Source: Chryseobacterium sp. (GTDB lineage Bacteria > Bacteroidota > Bacteroidia > Flavobacteriales > Weeksellaceae). Taken from it: DNA of 64,000 bases. The notes below the pieces were generated by a model. The model was not told the origin of the DNA, did no database searches, and worked only from the letters and a program-made list of their open reading frames with translations. The stretch spans positions 522,313-586,312 of the forward strand of contig NZ_VOXE01000003.1 in assembly GCF_008014695.1 (NCBI RefSeq). Direction: 5' to 3'. The position numbers and the translations under genes were made by a program. How positions within the stretch are numbered: the first letter of the stretch is position 1; the number at the start of each line of letters is the position of its first letter. Shown here piece by piece: positions 1 to 8,709 of this stretch.

Positions 1-261
1 CGTTCTGATTCCGGAAAGGAATATTATTATGTTTTGGGTAGAAATGAAGATAATACGGTGAAAGTAGCTCACAGGCTACAGTTAATGCAAAGTTCATTCA
101 TATATGATTTTAATGATTCAGGAGGCACAACCACCTGCTCAGGATGTCCAAGCGGATGTAATCCTAAACTGGGAAGTGATGGCTATTATTACTGTACACC
201 TTGTACAGATAATTCTACAAACTGTTCGAAGTCCACAACGGTTGGAACAAATTATCCATAA
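1..261 (+). CDS. C-terminal part of a Cys-rich protein (5' truncated by window edge)
   Basis: The reading frame is open from base 1 to a TAA at 259-261, so this is the last 86 codons of a longer gene. The tail is rich in Gly, Thr, Ser and Asn and carries six cysteines in about 30 residues (CSGC, then C, then CTPC, then C). Such spacing suits disulfides in an exported protein or a metal site. I do not recognise the family. The decayed lipoprotein gene downstream also ends in a short Cys cluster, so the two may be related secreted proteins; that is inference. A terminator follows 36 bp after the stop. Confidence 0.6.
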   Translation, partial: RSDSGKEYYYVLGRNEDNTVKVAHRLQLMQSSFIYDFNDSGGTTTCSGCPSGCNPKLGSDGYYYCTPCTDNSTNCSKSTTVGTNYP

Positions 262-296
262 AATTAAATTGCTTCTGGATTTCCAGATTACAAAAT

Positions 297-331
297 AAAA
301 ATCCCTTTTCGATAGAAGAGGGATTTTTTTT
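297..331 (+). terminator. Rho-independent terminator
   Basis: A stem of the type ATCCCTTTT / AAGAGGGAT is followed by a run of eight T. It lies just after the Cys-rich gene. Its arms nearly match the terminator at 2353-2384, so one may be a copy of the other. Confidence 0.85.
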
Positions 332-427
332 AGATTAATTCTAAATTGATAAAAAACCTGACATTTGTCATAAAAAATTTGCATAGATTTAGATTCGTGA
401 GACATTAACCAACAAAAACAATGTATT

Positions 428-1116
428 ATGAAAAAATTTATTATTGCTAAGTTTTGGGGTCACGTATTCAAGACTTCGTTATTTGGTTTGGTCCTGCTAA
501 CCTCATGTAGCCGGGAGATAATAATCGGAGAACAATTTTCTCCGGAGGTAATTTCAACATATATGTATTAACAACTGCAGTTGAAGATGATGTAGATTTG
601 AATTTAGCGTCGGAGTCAATAAGATTGGATATGGTGAGTTTTGTTAATGGAATAAGGGCATATTATTCTGAAGGTATGACATATCCACAATTTAAAGATG
701 CGTTAGACCCAGAAAACAATTTGAATAATATTACTCAGGCAGGAGATGCTTTGCTTTTTGAAGCTTATAATATTATTTCCAATCATGTGAGTGATGAGGA
801 TGTTAGTGGGCATAGAATGAGTGAAGCTCTGAATTATATTTAAAGAAATAATTTAGAGGCACAAGTCACTGATATAAAAGAAGTTGATTTTGAAAAAGGT
901 TCATTGTAATTATTTGGATTAAGTGAGAGTTATGTAGCAATGGACAAATCGGGATCTTGTAAGTGGTGTCAAATTGGCTGTCATCTAAGCAATTTTTGGA
1001 ATTGGCTAAATTCAGATGCAAATGGTGATGCACCGGGTACGACTACCAATCTTCAAGCCATAGGTTCCGCTTTAGGTTAAGTAGCGGCAATCATAACGAT
1101 TGTAGAAAAATTGTAA
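428..1116 (+). pseudogene. Decayed lipoprotein gene (one frameshift, three internal TAA stops)
   Basis: The ATG at 428 opens a lipoprotein signal (charged start, hydrophobic core, LLTSC lipobox). That frame stops at 569-571. A +1 frame entered near the GGG at about 515 continues in register to 1116, interrupted only by TAA at 841-843, 907-909 and 1078-1080. The reconstructed product is about 225 residues: lipobox, a polar stretch, an alpha-helical middle (598-840), a short cluster GSCKWCQIGC, and a hydrophobic end (AAIITIVEKL). Readable, in-register sequence on both sides of every stop argues for a recently inactivated gene rather than chance. I do not recognise the family. A weak promoter-like TAGATTTA lies at 384-391. 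A sequencing error could explain the frameshift but not three stops. Confidence 0.65.
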
Positions 1117-1125
1117 ACATATATT

Positions 1126-2304
1126 ATGAATAACATACTTTATATTTTATTATTTCTTTTCATTTCAAATTTGTATTTTACACAAACTGCAACTAATCTT
1201 GCTTATTTAAATGATGGAGGTGTGAAATTAGTCGATAACATAGAATACATTTCACTAGAGGATAATGCAAATGGCTTATTGTTAATAATAAATATTAATA
1301 GTAAAGATTATACATTTCTGGTGGATACAGGGGCCTCTGTTTCTATACTAAATAATCAGAGTTTTAAAAATGCGAATATAGTTGAGCGTAAAGAAAAAAT
1401 AAAGATAAAGGATCCATTGGGAAATGAGGAGGAAAAGGATTTGTTTTATCTCGATTTCAAAATTGGTGAAAATCAATTGTCAGATTTTGCTTTTATTAAA
1501 AGTGATTTGTCCCAACTATTTAAAAACAATTGTTCAAAATTAGACGGAATTATTGGTGCTAACGTACTTAAAAAGTTGAACTGGAAATTTGTAAAAAAGG
1601 AAAATAAATTATTTTTTTCTCAGAAACCTTTCACTTATGAAGGTTACAATGAACCAACATCGGTAAAATGGGCTGGTAGTATACCACTTGTAGAAATGAA
1701 AGTGAATGACTATAAGTTTCTGGCACTTATTGATACTGGACATTTTGGTACATTTATTTTTCCGAATTACATTTATATCAATAATTTTGGTTTTGGTACA
1801 TATTACAATTCCACAAAAGGCAGAGGAAATCTGGTTACAACAATCAATGGCAGCCAAAAGGTGGAATTAAAGAAAGCCCGCCTAGAAAGCCTTAGCTTAG
1901 GAAATATTGATTTTAGTGAATATGAAGTAATTTTAGCTCCTAAAGTCCTTCCAAATATAGGCAATGGCATAATTCTTCAAAACGGTTTTATTTTTAATTT
2001 CTTGACTGATGAAATTGCATTTGCCAAAAATGAGAAGAGTACTAAAGCAGAACCGTTACGAAAAATCAAAATTTGTAAATCGGAAAAGAACAGCAGGGAG
2101 ATAGAAGTGTGTTTCTTTTGGGATGAGCCGACCAACAAAATGCTAAAACTTCACGACCAGATTATCAGCATCGATTCAATCAACACCGCTGATATTGATG
2201 CAGAACAATATTGTAAAGTAATAAGCTATGTACAAGAAGCCAAAAAACCGGTGAAATTAGTTTTAAAAAGGGGTAAAAAGCAATTTGATTACATTCTTAA
2301 TTAG
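1126..2304 (+). CDS. Retropepsin-like aspartyl protease with C-terminal PDZ-like region
   Basis: This 392-aa protein has an N-terminal hydrophobic signal (about residues 1-20). Two aspartic-protease half-motifs are visible: FLVDTGAS with DTG at 67-69, and LALIDTGHFG with DTG at 203-205. Each is set in the beta-rich context of the clan AA fold; the second lacks the usual Ser/Thr after DTG. LDGIIGANVL (about 139-148) is the hydrophobic-Gly element of such folds. The last 80 residues look like a degraded PDZ domain. Bacteroidota encode many such exported aspartyl proteases, with substrates mostly unknown. It starts 10 bp after the decayed lipoprotein gene, so they probably shared a transcript, and a terminator follows. 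Export is inferred from the signal. Confidence 0.8.
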   Translation: MNNILYILLFLFISNLYFTQTATNLAYLNDGGVKLVDNIEYISLEDNANGLLLIININSKDYTFLVDTGASVSILNNQSFKNANIVERKEKIKIKDPLGNEEEKDLFYLDFKIGENQLSDFAFIKSDLSQLFKNNCSKLDGIIGANVLKKLNWKFVKKENKLFFSQKPFTYEGYNEPTSVKWAGSIPLVEMKVNDYKFLALIDTGHFGTFIFPNYIYINNFGFGTYYNSTKGRGNLVTTINGSQKVELKKARLESLSLGNIDFSEYEVILAPKVLPNIGNGIILQNGFIFNFLTDEIAFAKNEKSTKAEPLRKIKICKSEKNSREIEVCFFWDEPTNKMLKLHDQIISIDSINTADIDAEQYCKVISYVQEAKKPVKLVLKRGKKQFDYILN

Positions 2305-2352
2305 TAATTGAGATGTTTAAATTTAATTCTTTACAGGCCTTATTGTAATATC

Positions 2353-2384
2353 AGATCCCTTTTCGCAAGAAGAGGGATTTTTTT
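2353..2384 (+). terminator. Rho-independent terminator
   Basis: The stem ATCCCTTTT / AAGAGGGAT with a CGC-type loop and seven T follows the protease gene. Its arms match those of the terminator at 297-331. Confidence 0.85.
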
Positions 2385-2495
2385 GTAATTCTAACGCAGG
2401 AAACTTAAATAGGGGTTTTTAAAAAGCTAAAATACTTTAGCACAATATTTGTCAGGGAATGGTGAATAAATTTCAATTTAAAGTAAATTCATAAA

Positions 2496-2978
2496 ATGGA
2501 AACAGAACACAAAAAAAGTTTCTTTGATAATTTTGCCAACTGGGCGAGTACCTTTACCGGAAGTGCCGCAGCATTTATCGGAGCCTCTATCCTCGTCATC
2601 ATTTGGGCAGCAACGGGACCCATTTTTAAATTTTCTGAAACCTGGCAGATGGTCATCAATACCGGAACCACCATTATTACTTTTCTGATGGTTTTCCTCA
2701 TCCAAAAAGCACAGAACAAGGATTCCAAAGCCATACAGATCAAACTCAATGAACTGATTGCCGCGCACGAAAAAGCCAGCAACAGGATTGTGGACATTGA
2801 GGACCTCACAGAAAAGGAACTGGATAAACTCCACCGGTATTATGAAAAGCTCGCGGATCTTGCAGAGAAAGATAACGACCTCCATATGTCCCACTCAATC
2901 GATGCGGCCGAAGACAACCAGGAACTGAAAATGAGAAACCTGAAAATTGAGCAGGAAATCGAGAGAGATGGCATCTAA
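2496..2978 (+). CDS. Low-affinity iron permease family membrane protein
   Basis: This 160-aa protein begins with a short amphipathic region (FFDNFANWASTFTGSAAAF) followed by two membrane spans: about residues 25-43 (AAAFIGASILVIIWAATG) and 55-72 (INTGTTIITFLMVFLIQKA). A hydrophilic helical tail runs to the end. The FTGSAAAF...IIWAATGP pattern and the QKAQNKD sequence after the second span are typical of PF04120 proteins. The family is named after a fungal iron permease. A transport role for the short bacterial forms is not established, so the name is by homology only. The gene stands alone between terminators. A near-consensus AATATTTG lies at about 2444-2451 upstream. Confidence 0.8.
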   Translation: METEHKKSFFDNFANWASTFTGSAAAFIGASILVIIWAATGPIFKFSETWQMVINTGTTIITFLMVFLIQKAQNKDSKAIQIKLNELIAAHEKASNRIVDIEDLTEKELDKLHRYYEKLADLAEKDNDLHMSHSIDAAEDNQELKMRNLKIEQEIERDGI

Positions 2979-3004
2979 AATTCAGTAATTAACGAAATAA
3001 TGTA

Positions 3005-3031
3005 AACTTCAGCCCGTGCTGGAGTTTTTTT
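3005..3031 (+). terminator. Rho-independent terminator
   Basis: A nine-base-pair stem (AACTTCAGC / GCTGGAGTT, one G-T pair) with a CCGT loop is followed by a T run. It separates the iron permease gene from the ribosomal cluster promoter. Confidence 0.8.
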
Positions 3032-3063
3032 GTTAAATCTTCAAATTATTTTTAACTCTCTGT

Positions 3064-3093
3064 TTGTCAATTCAAAAAAACTTCTTACATTTG
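3064..3093 (+). promoter_or_regulatory. Bacteroidota-type promoter of the ribosomal protein cluster
   Basis: TTG at 3064-3066 (-33 element) and TACATTTG at 3086-3093 (exact TAnnTTTG -7 box) are separated by 19 bp, the classical Bacteroidota arrangement. Transcription would start near 3098-3100 and give a leader of about 90 nt before rplC. Confidence 0.75.
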
Positions 3094-3116
3094 CACACTC
3101 AATTTAGGGAAGAAGT

Positions 3117-3173
3117 ATGCCTATTTCAGAAATAGAAATCACCGAAACTTTGATTGAAAAACGTGAATATTAA
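3117..3173 (+). CDS. Possible 18-codon leader ORF upstream of rplC
   Basis: An ATG at 3117 opens an 18-codon frame (MPISEIEITETLIEKREY) ending in TAA 16 bp before the rplC start, entirely within the predicted leader RNA. The preceding AGGGAAGAAGT is purine-rich. It could be a leader peptide that couples or tunes rplC translation, or a chance ORF. No homologue is recognised. Confidence 0.3.
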   Translation: MPISEIEITETLIEKREY

Positions 3174-3189
3174 ATAATATATATAAATA

Positions 3190-3816
3190 ATGTCAGGTAT
3201 TATTGGTAAAAAAATCGGGATGACTTCCCTGTTTGACGAAAACGGCAAAAACATGCCGTGTACAGTTATTCAGGCTGGTCCTTGCTCGGTTTTACAGGTC
3301 AGAACCATAGAAAAAGATGGGTATAAAGCTGCTCAGCTTGGTTTCGATGACAAGAGTGAAAAGAACGTTGGTAAAGCGTTAGCCGGCCATTTCAAAAAGG
3401 CGGGTTCTGCTCCAAAAGCTAAATTGGTTGAATTCTATCATGAATTCGTAGACAAATTAAGCGTTGGAGATGAAGTAAAAGTTAATCTGTTCGCTCAAGG
3501 CGAATTTGTTGACGTTACAGGTACTTCAAAAGGTAAAGGTTTCCAGGGGGTTGTTAAAAGACACAACTTTGCTGGGGTAATGCAGGCAACTCACGGACAG
3601 CACAACAGATTGAGAGCCCCAGGTTCCATTGGTGCAGGTTCCGACCCGTCAAGAGTATTCAAAGGAATGCGTATGGCAGGTAGAATGGGTGGTAAGCAGG
3701 TTACTGTTTCAAACCTTCAAGTGTTAAGAGTAGATGAAGAACAAAATCTTTTAGTAGTAAAAGGTGCTGTTCCGGGAGCGAAAAATTCTTATGTAATTAT
3801 CAGAAAATGGAACTAG
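3190..3816 (+). CDS. rplC: 50S ribosomal protein L3
   Basis: This 208-aa protein is full length. It starts [15 protein letters not shown], the standard L3 N-terminus. The central extension (about 125-165) that reaches the peptidyl transferase centre is intact, with the ATHGQ element whose Gln is methylated in some bacteria. L3 is one of the assembly initiators of the large subunit. It is the first gene of the cluster; rpsJ, which precedes it in many bacteria, is absent and must lie elsewhere. The gene overlaps rplD by 10 bp, which suggests translational coupling. Confidence 0.98.
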   Translation: MSGIIGKKIGMTSLFDENGKNMPCTVIQAGPCSVLQVRTIEKDGYKAAQLGFDDKSEKNVGKALAGHFKKAGSAPKAKLVEFYHEFVDKLSVGDEVKVNLFAQGEFVDVTGTSKGKGFQGVVKRHNFAGVMQATHGQHNRLRAPGSIGAGSDPSRVFKGMRMAGRMGGKQVTVSNLQVLRVDEEQNLLVVKGAVPGAKNSYVIIRKWN

Positions 3817-4436
3817 TAGTATTCAATACATCAGGAAAAGAAACCGGAAGAACAGTTCAGTTAGACGAAGCCATTTTTGGAATTGAGCCTAACCAGCACG
3901 CGGTTTACTTAGAAGTGAAACAATTCCTTGCTGCTCAGCGTCAGGGAACACATAAATCAAAAGAAAGAAGCGAAATCGTTGGTTCAACTAAAAAGTTGAA
4001 AAAACAGAAAGGTTCAGGTTCTGCAAGATATGGTGATATCAAGTCGCCAACCTTTAGAGGTGGAGGTAGAGTTTTTGGTCCAAAACCAAGAGACTACCGT
4101 TTCAAACTGAACAAAGCTTTGAAAAGATTAGCAAAAAAATCAGTACTTTCTCAGAAAATGAGAGATAATTCAATTAAAGTTCTGGAAGCATTCAACTTTG
4201 ATGCTCCTAAAACCAAAGATTTTATCACACTGAACAATACCCTAGGATTCGAAGGCAAAAAATCCCTTTACATTCTTCCGGAAGCTAATAAAAACGTATA
4301 TCTGTCCTCAAGAAATTTACCGAAAACTAAAGTATTGACTTATAACGAGATCAGTTCTTATGACTTGGTACATGCAGGCGAGATTGTATTTTTAGAAGGT
4401 GCTATCGAAAAATTTCAGGAAAACTTAAGAAAATAA
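3807..4436 (+). CDS. rplD: 50S ribosomal protein L4
   Basis: This 209-aa protein is full length. The long basic loop that penetrates 23S rRNA is visible around residues 45-100 ([35 protein letters not shown]). In E. coli L4 also represses its own S10 operon by acting on the leader; whether that happens here is unknown, because this leader is unrelated in sequence. The start lies inside the end of rplC, and rplW follows after 3 bp. Confidence 0.98.
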   Translation: MELVVFNTSGKETGRTVQLDEAIFGIEPNQHAVYLEVKQFLAAQRQGTHKSKERSEIVGSTKKLKKQKGSGSARYGDIKSPTFRGGGRVFGPKPRDYRFKLNKALKRLAKKSVLSQKMRDNSIKVLEAFNFDAPKTKDFITLNNTLGFEGKKSLYILPEANKNVYLSSRNLPKTKVLTYNEISSYDLVHAGEIVFLEGAIEKFQENLRK

Positions 4437-4439
4437 ATC

Positions 4440-4730
4440 ATGTCGATTATTATTAAACCCATCATTTCAGAAAAGGCCAACTATCTTACCGATTTAAGAG
4501 GTGCTTATTCTTTTTTAGTGAATACTAAAGCGAATAAAATCCAGATTAAAAAAGCGGTTGAAGTTGCTTACGGTGTAAAAGTAGCAGACGTAAGAACAAT
4601 GATTTACGCTCCTAAAGTTTCTTCGAAACACACCAAAAAAGGATTACAGGTTGGGAAAACCAACAAATTGAAAAAAGCAGTCGTTTCACTTGCTGAAGGT
4701 GAAGTGATTGATATTTTTGCAACGAATTAA
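4440..4730 (+). CDS. rplW: 50S ribosomal protein L23
   Basis: This 96-aa protein shows the L23 start (IIIKPIISEKA), the conserved helix NKIQIKKAVEVAYGVKVADVRT, and the basic segment that contacts 23S rRNA domain III. L23 sits at the peptide exit and docks trigger factor and SRP. The length is typical for bacteria. Gene order L3-L4-L23-L2 is the usual one. Confidence 0.98.
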   Translation: MSIIIKPIISEKANYLTDLRGAYSFLVNTKANKIQIKKAVEVAYGVKVADVRTMIYAPKVSSKHTKKGLQVGKTNKLKKAVVSLAEGEVIDIFATN

Positions 4731-4746
4731 TTAAATATCAATAGTA

Positions 4747-5568
4747 ATGTCTGTTAGAAAATTAAAACCTATCACCCCGGGACAGAGATTCAGAGTTGTT
4801 AACAACTTTGAGGAAATTACTACCAACAAACCAGAGAAGTCTCTAACCGTTGGTATTAGTAAGTCAGGTGGTCGTAACAATACTGGTAAAATGACCATGC
4901 GTTACACCGGAGGTGGACACAAACAAAAATACAGAATTATCGACTTCAAGAGAAATAAATTCGATGTTGAAGCAACGGTAAAAACTGTAGAGTATGATCC
5001 GAACAGAACCGCTTTTATCGCTCTATTGGAATATACAGACGGAGAGAAGAGATACATCATCGCTCCAAACGGTATTAAAGTAGACCAGAAAGTGATTTCT
5101 TCGGAAACCGCAGAACCAAATGTTGGGAATGCAATGAAACTGAAAAACATTCCTTTGGGAACTGTTGTTTCTTGTATCGAATTGAGACCAGGTCAGGGAG
5201 CTGTTATGGCGAGAAGTGCAGGTTCATCCGCACAGCTGACTTCAAGAGACGGTAAATACGCCATCATTAAATTGCCTTCAGGAGAATCAAGAATGATCCT
5301 TACTGAATGTATGGCCATGATCGGATCCGTTTCCAACTCAGATCACCAGCTTACCGTTTCAGGTAAAGCAGGTAGAAGCAGATGGTTGGGCAGAAGACCA
5401 AGAACAAGACCGGTAGTAATGAACCCTGTAGATCACCCGATGGGTGGTGGTGAAGGAAAATCTTCCGGAGGTCATCCAAGATCAAGAAACGGTATGCCTG
5501 CAAAAGGATACAAAACAAGAAAGAAAAACAAAGCGTCTAACCGATTTATTATATCTAAAAGAAAATAA
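4747..5568 (+). CDS. rplB: 50S ribosomal protein L2
   Basis: This 273-aa protein is full length, with the OB-fold and SH3-like domains. The C-terminal signature reads [12 protein letters not shown], where many bacteria have DHPHGGGEG. The His next to the peptidyl transferase centre in this signature is kept. L2 is required for subunit association and peptidyl transfer. rpsS begins 2 bp after the stop. Confidence 0.98.
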   Translation: MSVRKLKPITPGQRFRVVNNFEEITTNKPEKSLTVGISKSGGRNNTGKMTMRYTGGGHKQKYRIIDFKRNKFDVEATVKTVEYDPNRTAFIALLEYTDGEKRYIIAPNGIKVDQKVISSETAEPNVGNAMKLKNIPLGTVVSCIELRPGQGAVMARSAGSSAQLTSRDGKYAIIKLPSGESRMILTECMAMIGSVSNSDHQLTVSGKAGRSRWLGRRPRTRPVVMNPVDHPMGGGEGKSSGGHPRSRNGMPAKGYKTRKKNKASNRFIISKRK

Positions 5569-5570
5569 TT

Positions 5571-5849
5571 ATGTCAAGATCACTTAAAAAAGGACCTTTC
5601 ATTCATCATACTTTAGATAAAAAGGTTCAGGCAAATATAGAGTCTAATAAAAAGACGGTAATTAAAACTTGGTCCAGAGCATCAATGATTTCTCCAGACT
5701 TCGTAGGACAGACTATCGCAGTACACAACGGGAAATCTTTTATCCCCGTATATGTAACTGAAAACATGGTAGGACACAAGCTAGGCGAATTTTCTCCGAC
5801 AAGATCTTTCAGAGGTCACGGTGGTAACAAAAATAAAGGAGGTAGATAA
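5571..5849 (+). CDS. rpsS: 30S ribosomal protein S19
   Basis: This 92-aa protein has the S19 core: [10 protein letters not shown], then [23 protein letters not shown], then the signature [18 protein letters not shown]. It binds the 30S head together with S13. It is tightly packed between rplB and rplV with 2-bp gaps on both sides. Confidence 0.98.
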   Translation: MSRSLKKGPFIHHTLDKKVQANIESNKKTVIKTWSRASMISPDFVGQTIAVHNGKSFIPVYVTENMVGHKLGEFSPTRSFRGHGGNKNKGGR

Positions 5850-5851
5850 TC

Positions 5852-6253
5852 ATGGGATCAAGAAAAAGAGAAAGTGCATTGGCACGTAAAATAGCAAACC
5901 AGGATGTGGCAAAATCGTTGCATAATGATTGCCCGTCTTCTCCAAGAAAGATGAGATTGGTTGCTGATATCATCAGAGGAGTTGAAGTTGACAAAGCTTT
6001 GGCAATCCTTAAATTTTCGAAAAAAGACGCTTCTAACAAGTTAGAAAAAGTTTTACTTTCTGCAATGGCCAACTGGCAGTTGAAAAATGAAGGTGCGGAT
6101 ATTGAAGAAGCAAATTTAATCGTAAAAGAAATTATGGTTGATAGTGCAAGACAGTTGAAGAGACTGAGACCGGCTCCGCAGGGAAGAGGTCACAGAATCA
6201 GAAAAAGATCCAACCACATCACATTAATCTTAGGTACTAAAGACATTAAATAA
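5852..6253 (+). CDS. rplV: 50S ribosomal protein L22
   Basis: This 133-aa protein keeps the core fold. The tip of the beta-hairpin lining the exit tunnel is at [19 protein letters not shown], near the C-terminus. The N-terminus is about 20 residues longer than the E. coli protein ([22 protein letters not shown]), a common feature of Bacteroidota L22. Macrolide resistance can arise in the hairpin; nothing unusual is seen there. Confidence 0.97.
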   Translation: MGSRKRESALARKIANQDVAKSLHNDCPSSPRKMRLVADIIRGVEVDKALAILKFSKKDASNKLEKVLLSAMANWQLKNEGADIEEANLIVKEIMVDSARQLKRLRPAPQGRGHRIRKRSNHITLILGTKDIK

Positions 6254-6260
6254 TCAAGGT

Positions 6261-7007
6261 ATGGGACAGAAGACAAATCCAATTGGTAACAGATTAGGTA
6301 TCATCAGAGGATGGGATTCAAACTGGTTTGGTGGTAAAAACTACGGCGACAGAATCGCTGAAGATTACAAAATCAGAAGATACCTTGAAGCAAGATTATC
6401 TAAAGGCGGTATTTCAAAAATATATATTGAAAGAACCCTTAAATTAGTAACAGTAACAATCACTACAGCCAGACCGGGATTAATCATCGGAAAAGGAGGT
6501 CAGGAAGTTGATAAATTGAAAGAAGAACTGAAAAAGATCACCGATAAGGACATCCAGATCAACATCTTCGAAATCAAAAGACCTGAATTAGACGCAGTAT
6601 TGGTTGCAGACAGCATCGCAAAACAGATCGAAAACAGAATTTCTTACAGAAGAGCCGTGAAAATGGCCATTCAAAGCACCATGAGAATGGGAGCTGAAGG
6701 AATCAAAGTACAGATTTCAGGAAGACTGAACGGAGCGGAGATGGCAAGAAGCGAATCTTTCAAAGACGGAAGAATCCCATTGTCAACCTTCAGAGCAGAT
6801 ATCGATTACCATATCGGTGAAGCACTTACTCAGTACGGTAAATTGGGCGTAAAAGTTTGGATCATGAAAGGTGAAGTTTACGGTAGAAGAGATCTTTCCC
6901 CGTTAGTAGGACAACAGAAAAAAGCACCTGCAGGTGGAAGAGGCGACAGAAATGACCGCAACGACCGTAACGACAGAGGAGACAGAAGACCAAGAGATAG
7001 AAAATAA
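6261..7007 (+). CDS. rpsC: 30S ribosomal protein S3 with Arg/Asp-rich tail
   Basis: This 248-aa protein has an N-terminal KH domain with the [14 protein letters not shown] loop and a C-terminal domain ending at [11 protein letters not shown]. It lines the mRNA entry tunnel. About 25 extra residues follow, made of [21 protein letters not shown] repeats. The DNA of this tail (about 6940-7000) is itself repetitive. Low-complexity S3 tails vary between related species. An 82-bp spacer with heptamer repeats separates it from rplP. Confidence 0.97.
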   Translation: MGQKTNPIGNRLGIIRGWDSNWFGGKNYGDRIAEDYKIRRYLEARLSKGGISKIYIERTLKLVTVTITTARPGLIIGKGGQEVDKLKEELKKITDKDIQINIFEIKRPELDAVLVADSIAKQIENRISYRRAVKMAIQSTMRMGAEGIKVQISGRLNGAEMARSESFKDGRIPLSTFRADIDYHIGEALTQYGKLGVKVWIMKGEVYGRRDLSPLVGQQKKAPAGGRGDRNDRNDRNDRGDRRPRDRK

Positions 7008-7050
7008 TTAATGAAATTTTAGAGGACAGTTTTAAATGACCGTTACTTTT

Positions 7051-7078
7051 TTAAAAGCTAAAATCTAAAATCTAAAAT
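7051..7078 (+). repeat. Heptanucleotide repeat in the rpsC-rplP spacer
   Basis: Three perfect tandem copies of CTAAAAT (7058-7078) are preceded by a diverged copy, TTAAAAG (7051-7057), all in the same 7-bp register. They fill the end of the 82-bp gap just upstream of the rplP start at 7090. Confidence 0.8.
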
Positions 7079-7089
7079 TCCTAGAAATT

Positions 7090-7515
7090 ATGTTACAACC
7101 AAAAAGAACCAAATTCCGTAAAGTTCATAAGATGAAGATGAAGGGGATTGCCCAAAGAGGGAATCAACTCGCTTACGGAACTTTCGGGATCAAAGCCAAT
7201 GAAGGCGCTTGGATCACTGCAAGACAAATTGAAGCAGCGCGTATTGCTGCGACAAGATATATGAAAAGAGAAGGTCAGTTATGGATCAAAGTATTTCCGG
7301 ATAAACCGATTACCAAGAAACCAGCCGAAGTAAGGATGGGGAAAGGTAAAGGTGCCGTGGAATATTGGGTGTCCGTAGTGAAACCTGGTAAAATATTGTT
7401 TGAAGTAGGAGGGGTACCGTACGAAGTGGCAAAAGAGGCATTGCGTCTTGCTGCTCAGAAACTTCCTGTAACGACGAAATTTGTAGTCGCTAACGATTTT
7501 GTTCAACCTCAATAA
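7090..7515 (+). CDS. rplP: 50S ribosomal protein L16
   Basis: This 141-aa protein starts [19 protein letters not shown], the standard L16 N-terminus. The loop near the A-site tRNA elbow ([28 protein letters not shown]) is conserved. The length is typical. The upstream spacer carries heptamer repeats but no obvious promoter, so it is probably cotranscribed with rpsC. Confidence 0.98.
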   Translation: MLQPKRTKFRKVHKMKMKGIAQRGNQLAYGTFGIKANEGAWITARQIEAARIAATRYMKREGQLWIKVFPDKPITKKPAEVRMGKGKGAVEYWVSVVKPGKILFEVGGVPYEVAKEALRLAAQKLPVTTKFVVANDFVQPQ

Positions 7516-7526
7516 TCTTAATTATT

Positions 7527-7715
7527 ATGAAAAAAGCTGACATCAAAAATCTAAGCGCAGGAGATATCCAAAACAAATTAGCTGAAGTAAAGGCAGATTT
7601 CAATAAACTGAAATTGTCCCACAGAATCAGCCCGATTGAAAATCCTATTCAGATCAAAGACTTGAGAAAAACAATCGCAAGACTTGAAACTGAATTAACA
7701 CTAAAACAACAATAA
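7527..7715 (+). CDS. rpmC: 50S ribosomal protein L29
   Basis: This 62-aa protein forms two antiparallel helices. It begins MKKADIKNLSAGDIQNKLAEVK and contains the L29 signature LKLSHRISPIENPIQIKDLRKTIARLET. L29 lies at the exit tunnel next to L23. The gene sits 11 bp after rplP and 15 bp before rpsQ. Confidence 0.97.
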   Translation: MKKADIKNLSAGDIQNKLAEVKADFNKLKLSHRISPIENPIQIKDLRKTIARLETELTLKQQ

Positions 7716-7730
7716 GAATTTCATTTTATC

Positions 7731-7985
7731 ATGGATAGAAATTTAAGAAAAGAAAGAATCGGAATTGTTTCCAGCAATAAAATGGAAAAGACCATTGTTG
7801 TAAGTGAAACTACCAGAGTAAAACACCCAATGTACGGTAAATTCGTTCTAAAGACGAAAAAATATACCGCACACGACGAGAACAACGAGTGTACTGAAGG
7901 CGATACAGTTTTAATTACTGAAACAAGACCTTTAAGTAAAAGTAAAAGATGGAGATTAGTACGAATCATTGAAAAAGCTAAGTAA
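7731..7985 (+). CDS. rpsQ: 30S ribosomal protein S17
   Basis: This 84-aa OB-fold protein has the S17 pattern: [19 protein letters not shown], then KHPMYGKFV, then [20 protein letters not shown]. It binds 16S rRNA early in assembly. The last base of its stop codon is the first base of the rplN start (base 7985), so the two are translationally linked. Confidence 0.98.
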   Translation: MDRNLRKERIGIVSSNKMEKTIVVSETTRVKHPMYGKFVLKTKKYTAHDENNECTEGDTVLITETRPLSKSKRWRLVRIIEKAK

Positions 7986-8353
7986 TGTTACAAACCGAAT
8001 CAAGATTAAAAGTTGCTGATAACACAGGTGCCAAAGAAGTACTTGTTATCAGAGTTCTGGGAGGAACCAGAAGAAGATATGCTTCAGTTGGTGATAAAAT
8101 CGTAGTGACTATCAAAGATTCTACGCCACAGGGAACCGCTAAAAAAGGTACTGTTTCTAAAGCAGTTGTTGTAAGAACCAAAAAAGCTGTCCGCAGAAAA
8201 GACGGTTCATACATCAAATTCGACGATAATGCTTGTGTTCTTCTGAATGCAGCCGGCGAAATGAGAGGAACACGTGTTTTCGGACCCGTTGCCCGTGAAC
8301 TGAGAGATAAAGAATATATGAAAGTCATTTCATTAGCTCCTGAAGTACTTTAA
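7985..8353 (+). CDS. rplN: 50S ribosomal protein L14
   Basis: This 122-aa protein starts [19 protein letters not shown], the highly conserved L14 N-terminus. The signature [13 protein letters not shown] follows, then [14 protein letters not shown]14 lies at the subunit interface and contacts L19. It overlaps the rpsQ stop by one base. Confidence 0.98.
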   Translation: MLQTESRLKVADNTGAKEVLVIRVLGGTRRRYASVGDKIVVTIKDSTPQGTAKKGTVSKAVVVRTKKAVRRKDGSYIKFDDNACVLLNAAGEMRGTRVFGPVARELRDKEYMKVISLAPEVL

Positions 8354-8371
8354 TTTTAAAATTTACAGAAA

Positions 8372-8698
8372 ATGTCAAAGTTAAAAATCAAAAGAGGAGA
8401 TAACGTCATCATCACTACCGGAAAGAAAGAAATTAAAGGAAAGAAAGGTGAAGTTATTGAAGTGATCAGAAAAGAAGGCAAAGACGCCAGAGTAATTGTT
8501 GCAGGATTGAATATCGTTAAAAAACATACCAAACCTTCAGCAGGAAACCCACAAGGCGGAATTGTAGAGAAAGAAGCATCTATCCATATTTCCAATGTTA
8601 TGCTTATCGATAAAGACGGTAAAGCAACAAAAACAGGAAGCAAAACGGAAGGTGATAAAAAAGTGAGAGTTGCCAAATCAACCGGTGAAACTTTATAA
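8372..8698 (+). CDS. rplX: 50S ribosomal protein L24
   Basis: This 108-aa protein opens with the KOW motif ([27 protein letters not shown]), continues through [15 protein letters not shown] and ISNVMLID, and ends in a Lys/Thr-rich tail. L24 is an assembly initiator for the large subunit. The length is normal. Confidence 0.97.
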   Translation: MSKLKIKRGDNVIITTGKKEIKGKKGEVIEVIRKEGKDARVIVAGLNIVKKHTKPSAGNPQGGIVEKEASIHISNVMLIDKDGKATKTGSKTEGDKKVRVAKSTGETL

Positions 8699-8709
8699 TT
8701 AAAAAGACG

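Noticed and set aside
428-1116. Alternative genetic code or programmed readthrough
   Set aside because: TAA is the ordinary stop throughout the window and one lesion is a frameshift, so pseudogene decay is simpler.
3117-3173. Reading the 18-codon leader ORF as a remnant of rpsJ
   Set aside because: The peptide has no S10 similarity at its end; it is listed only as a possible leader peptide.
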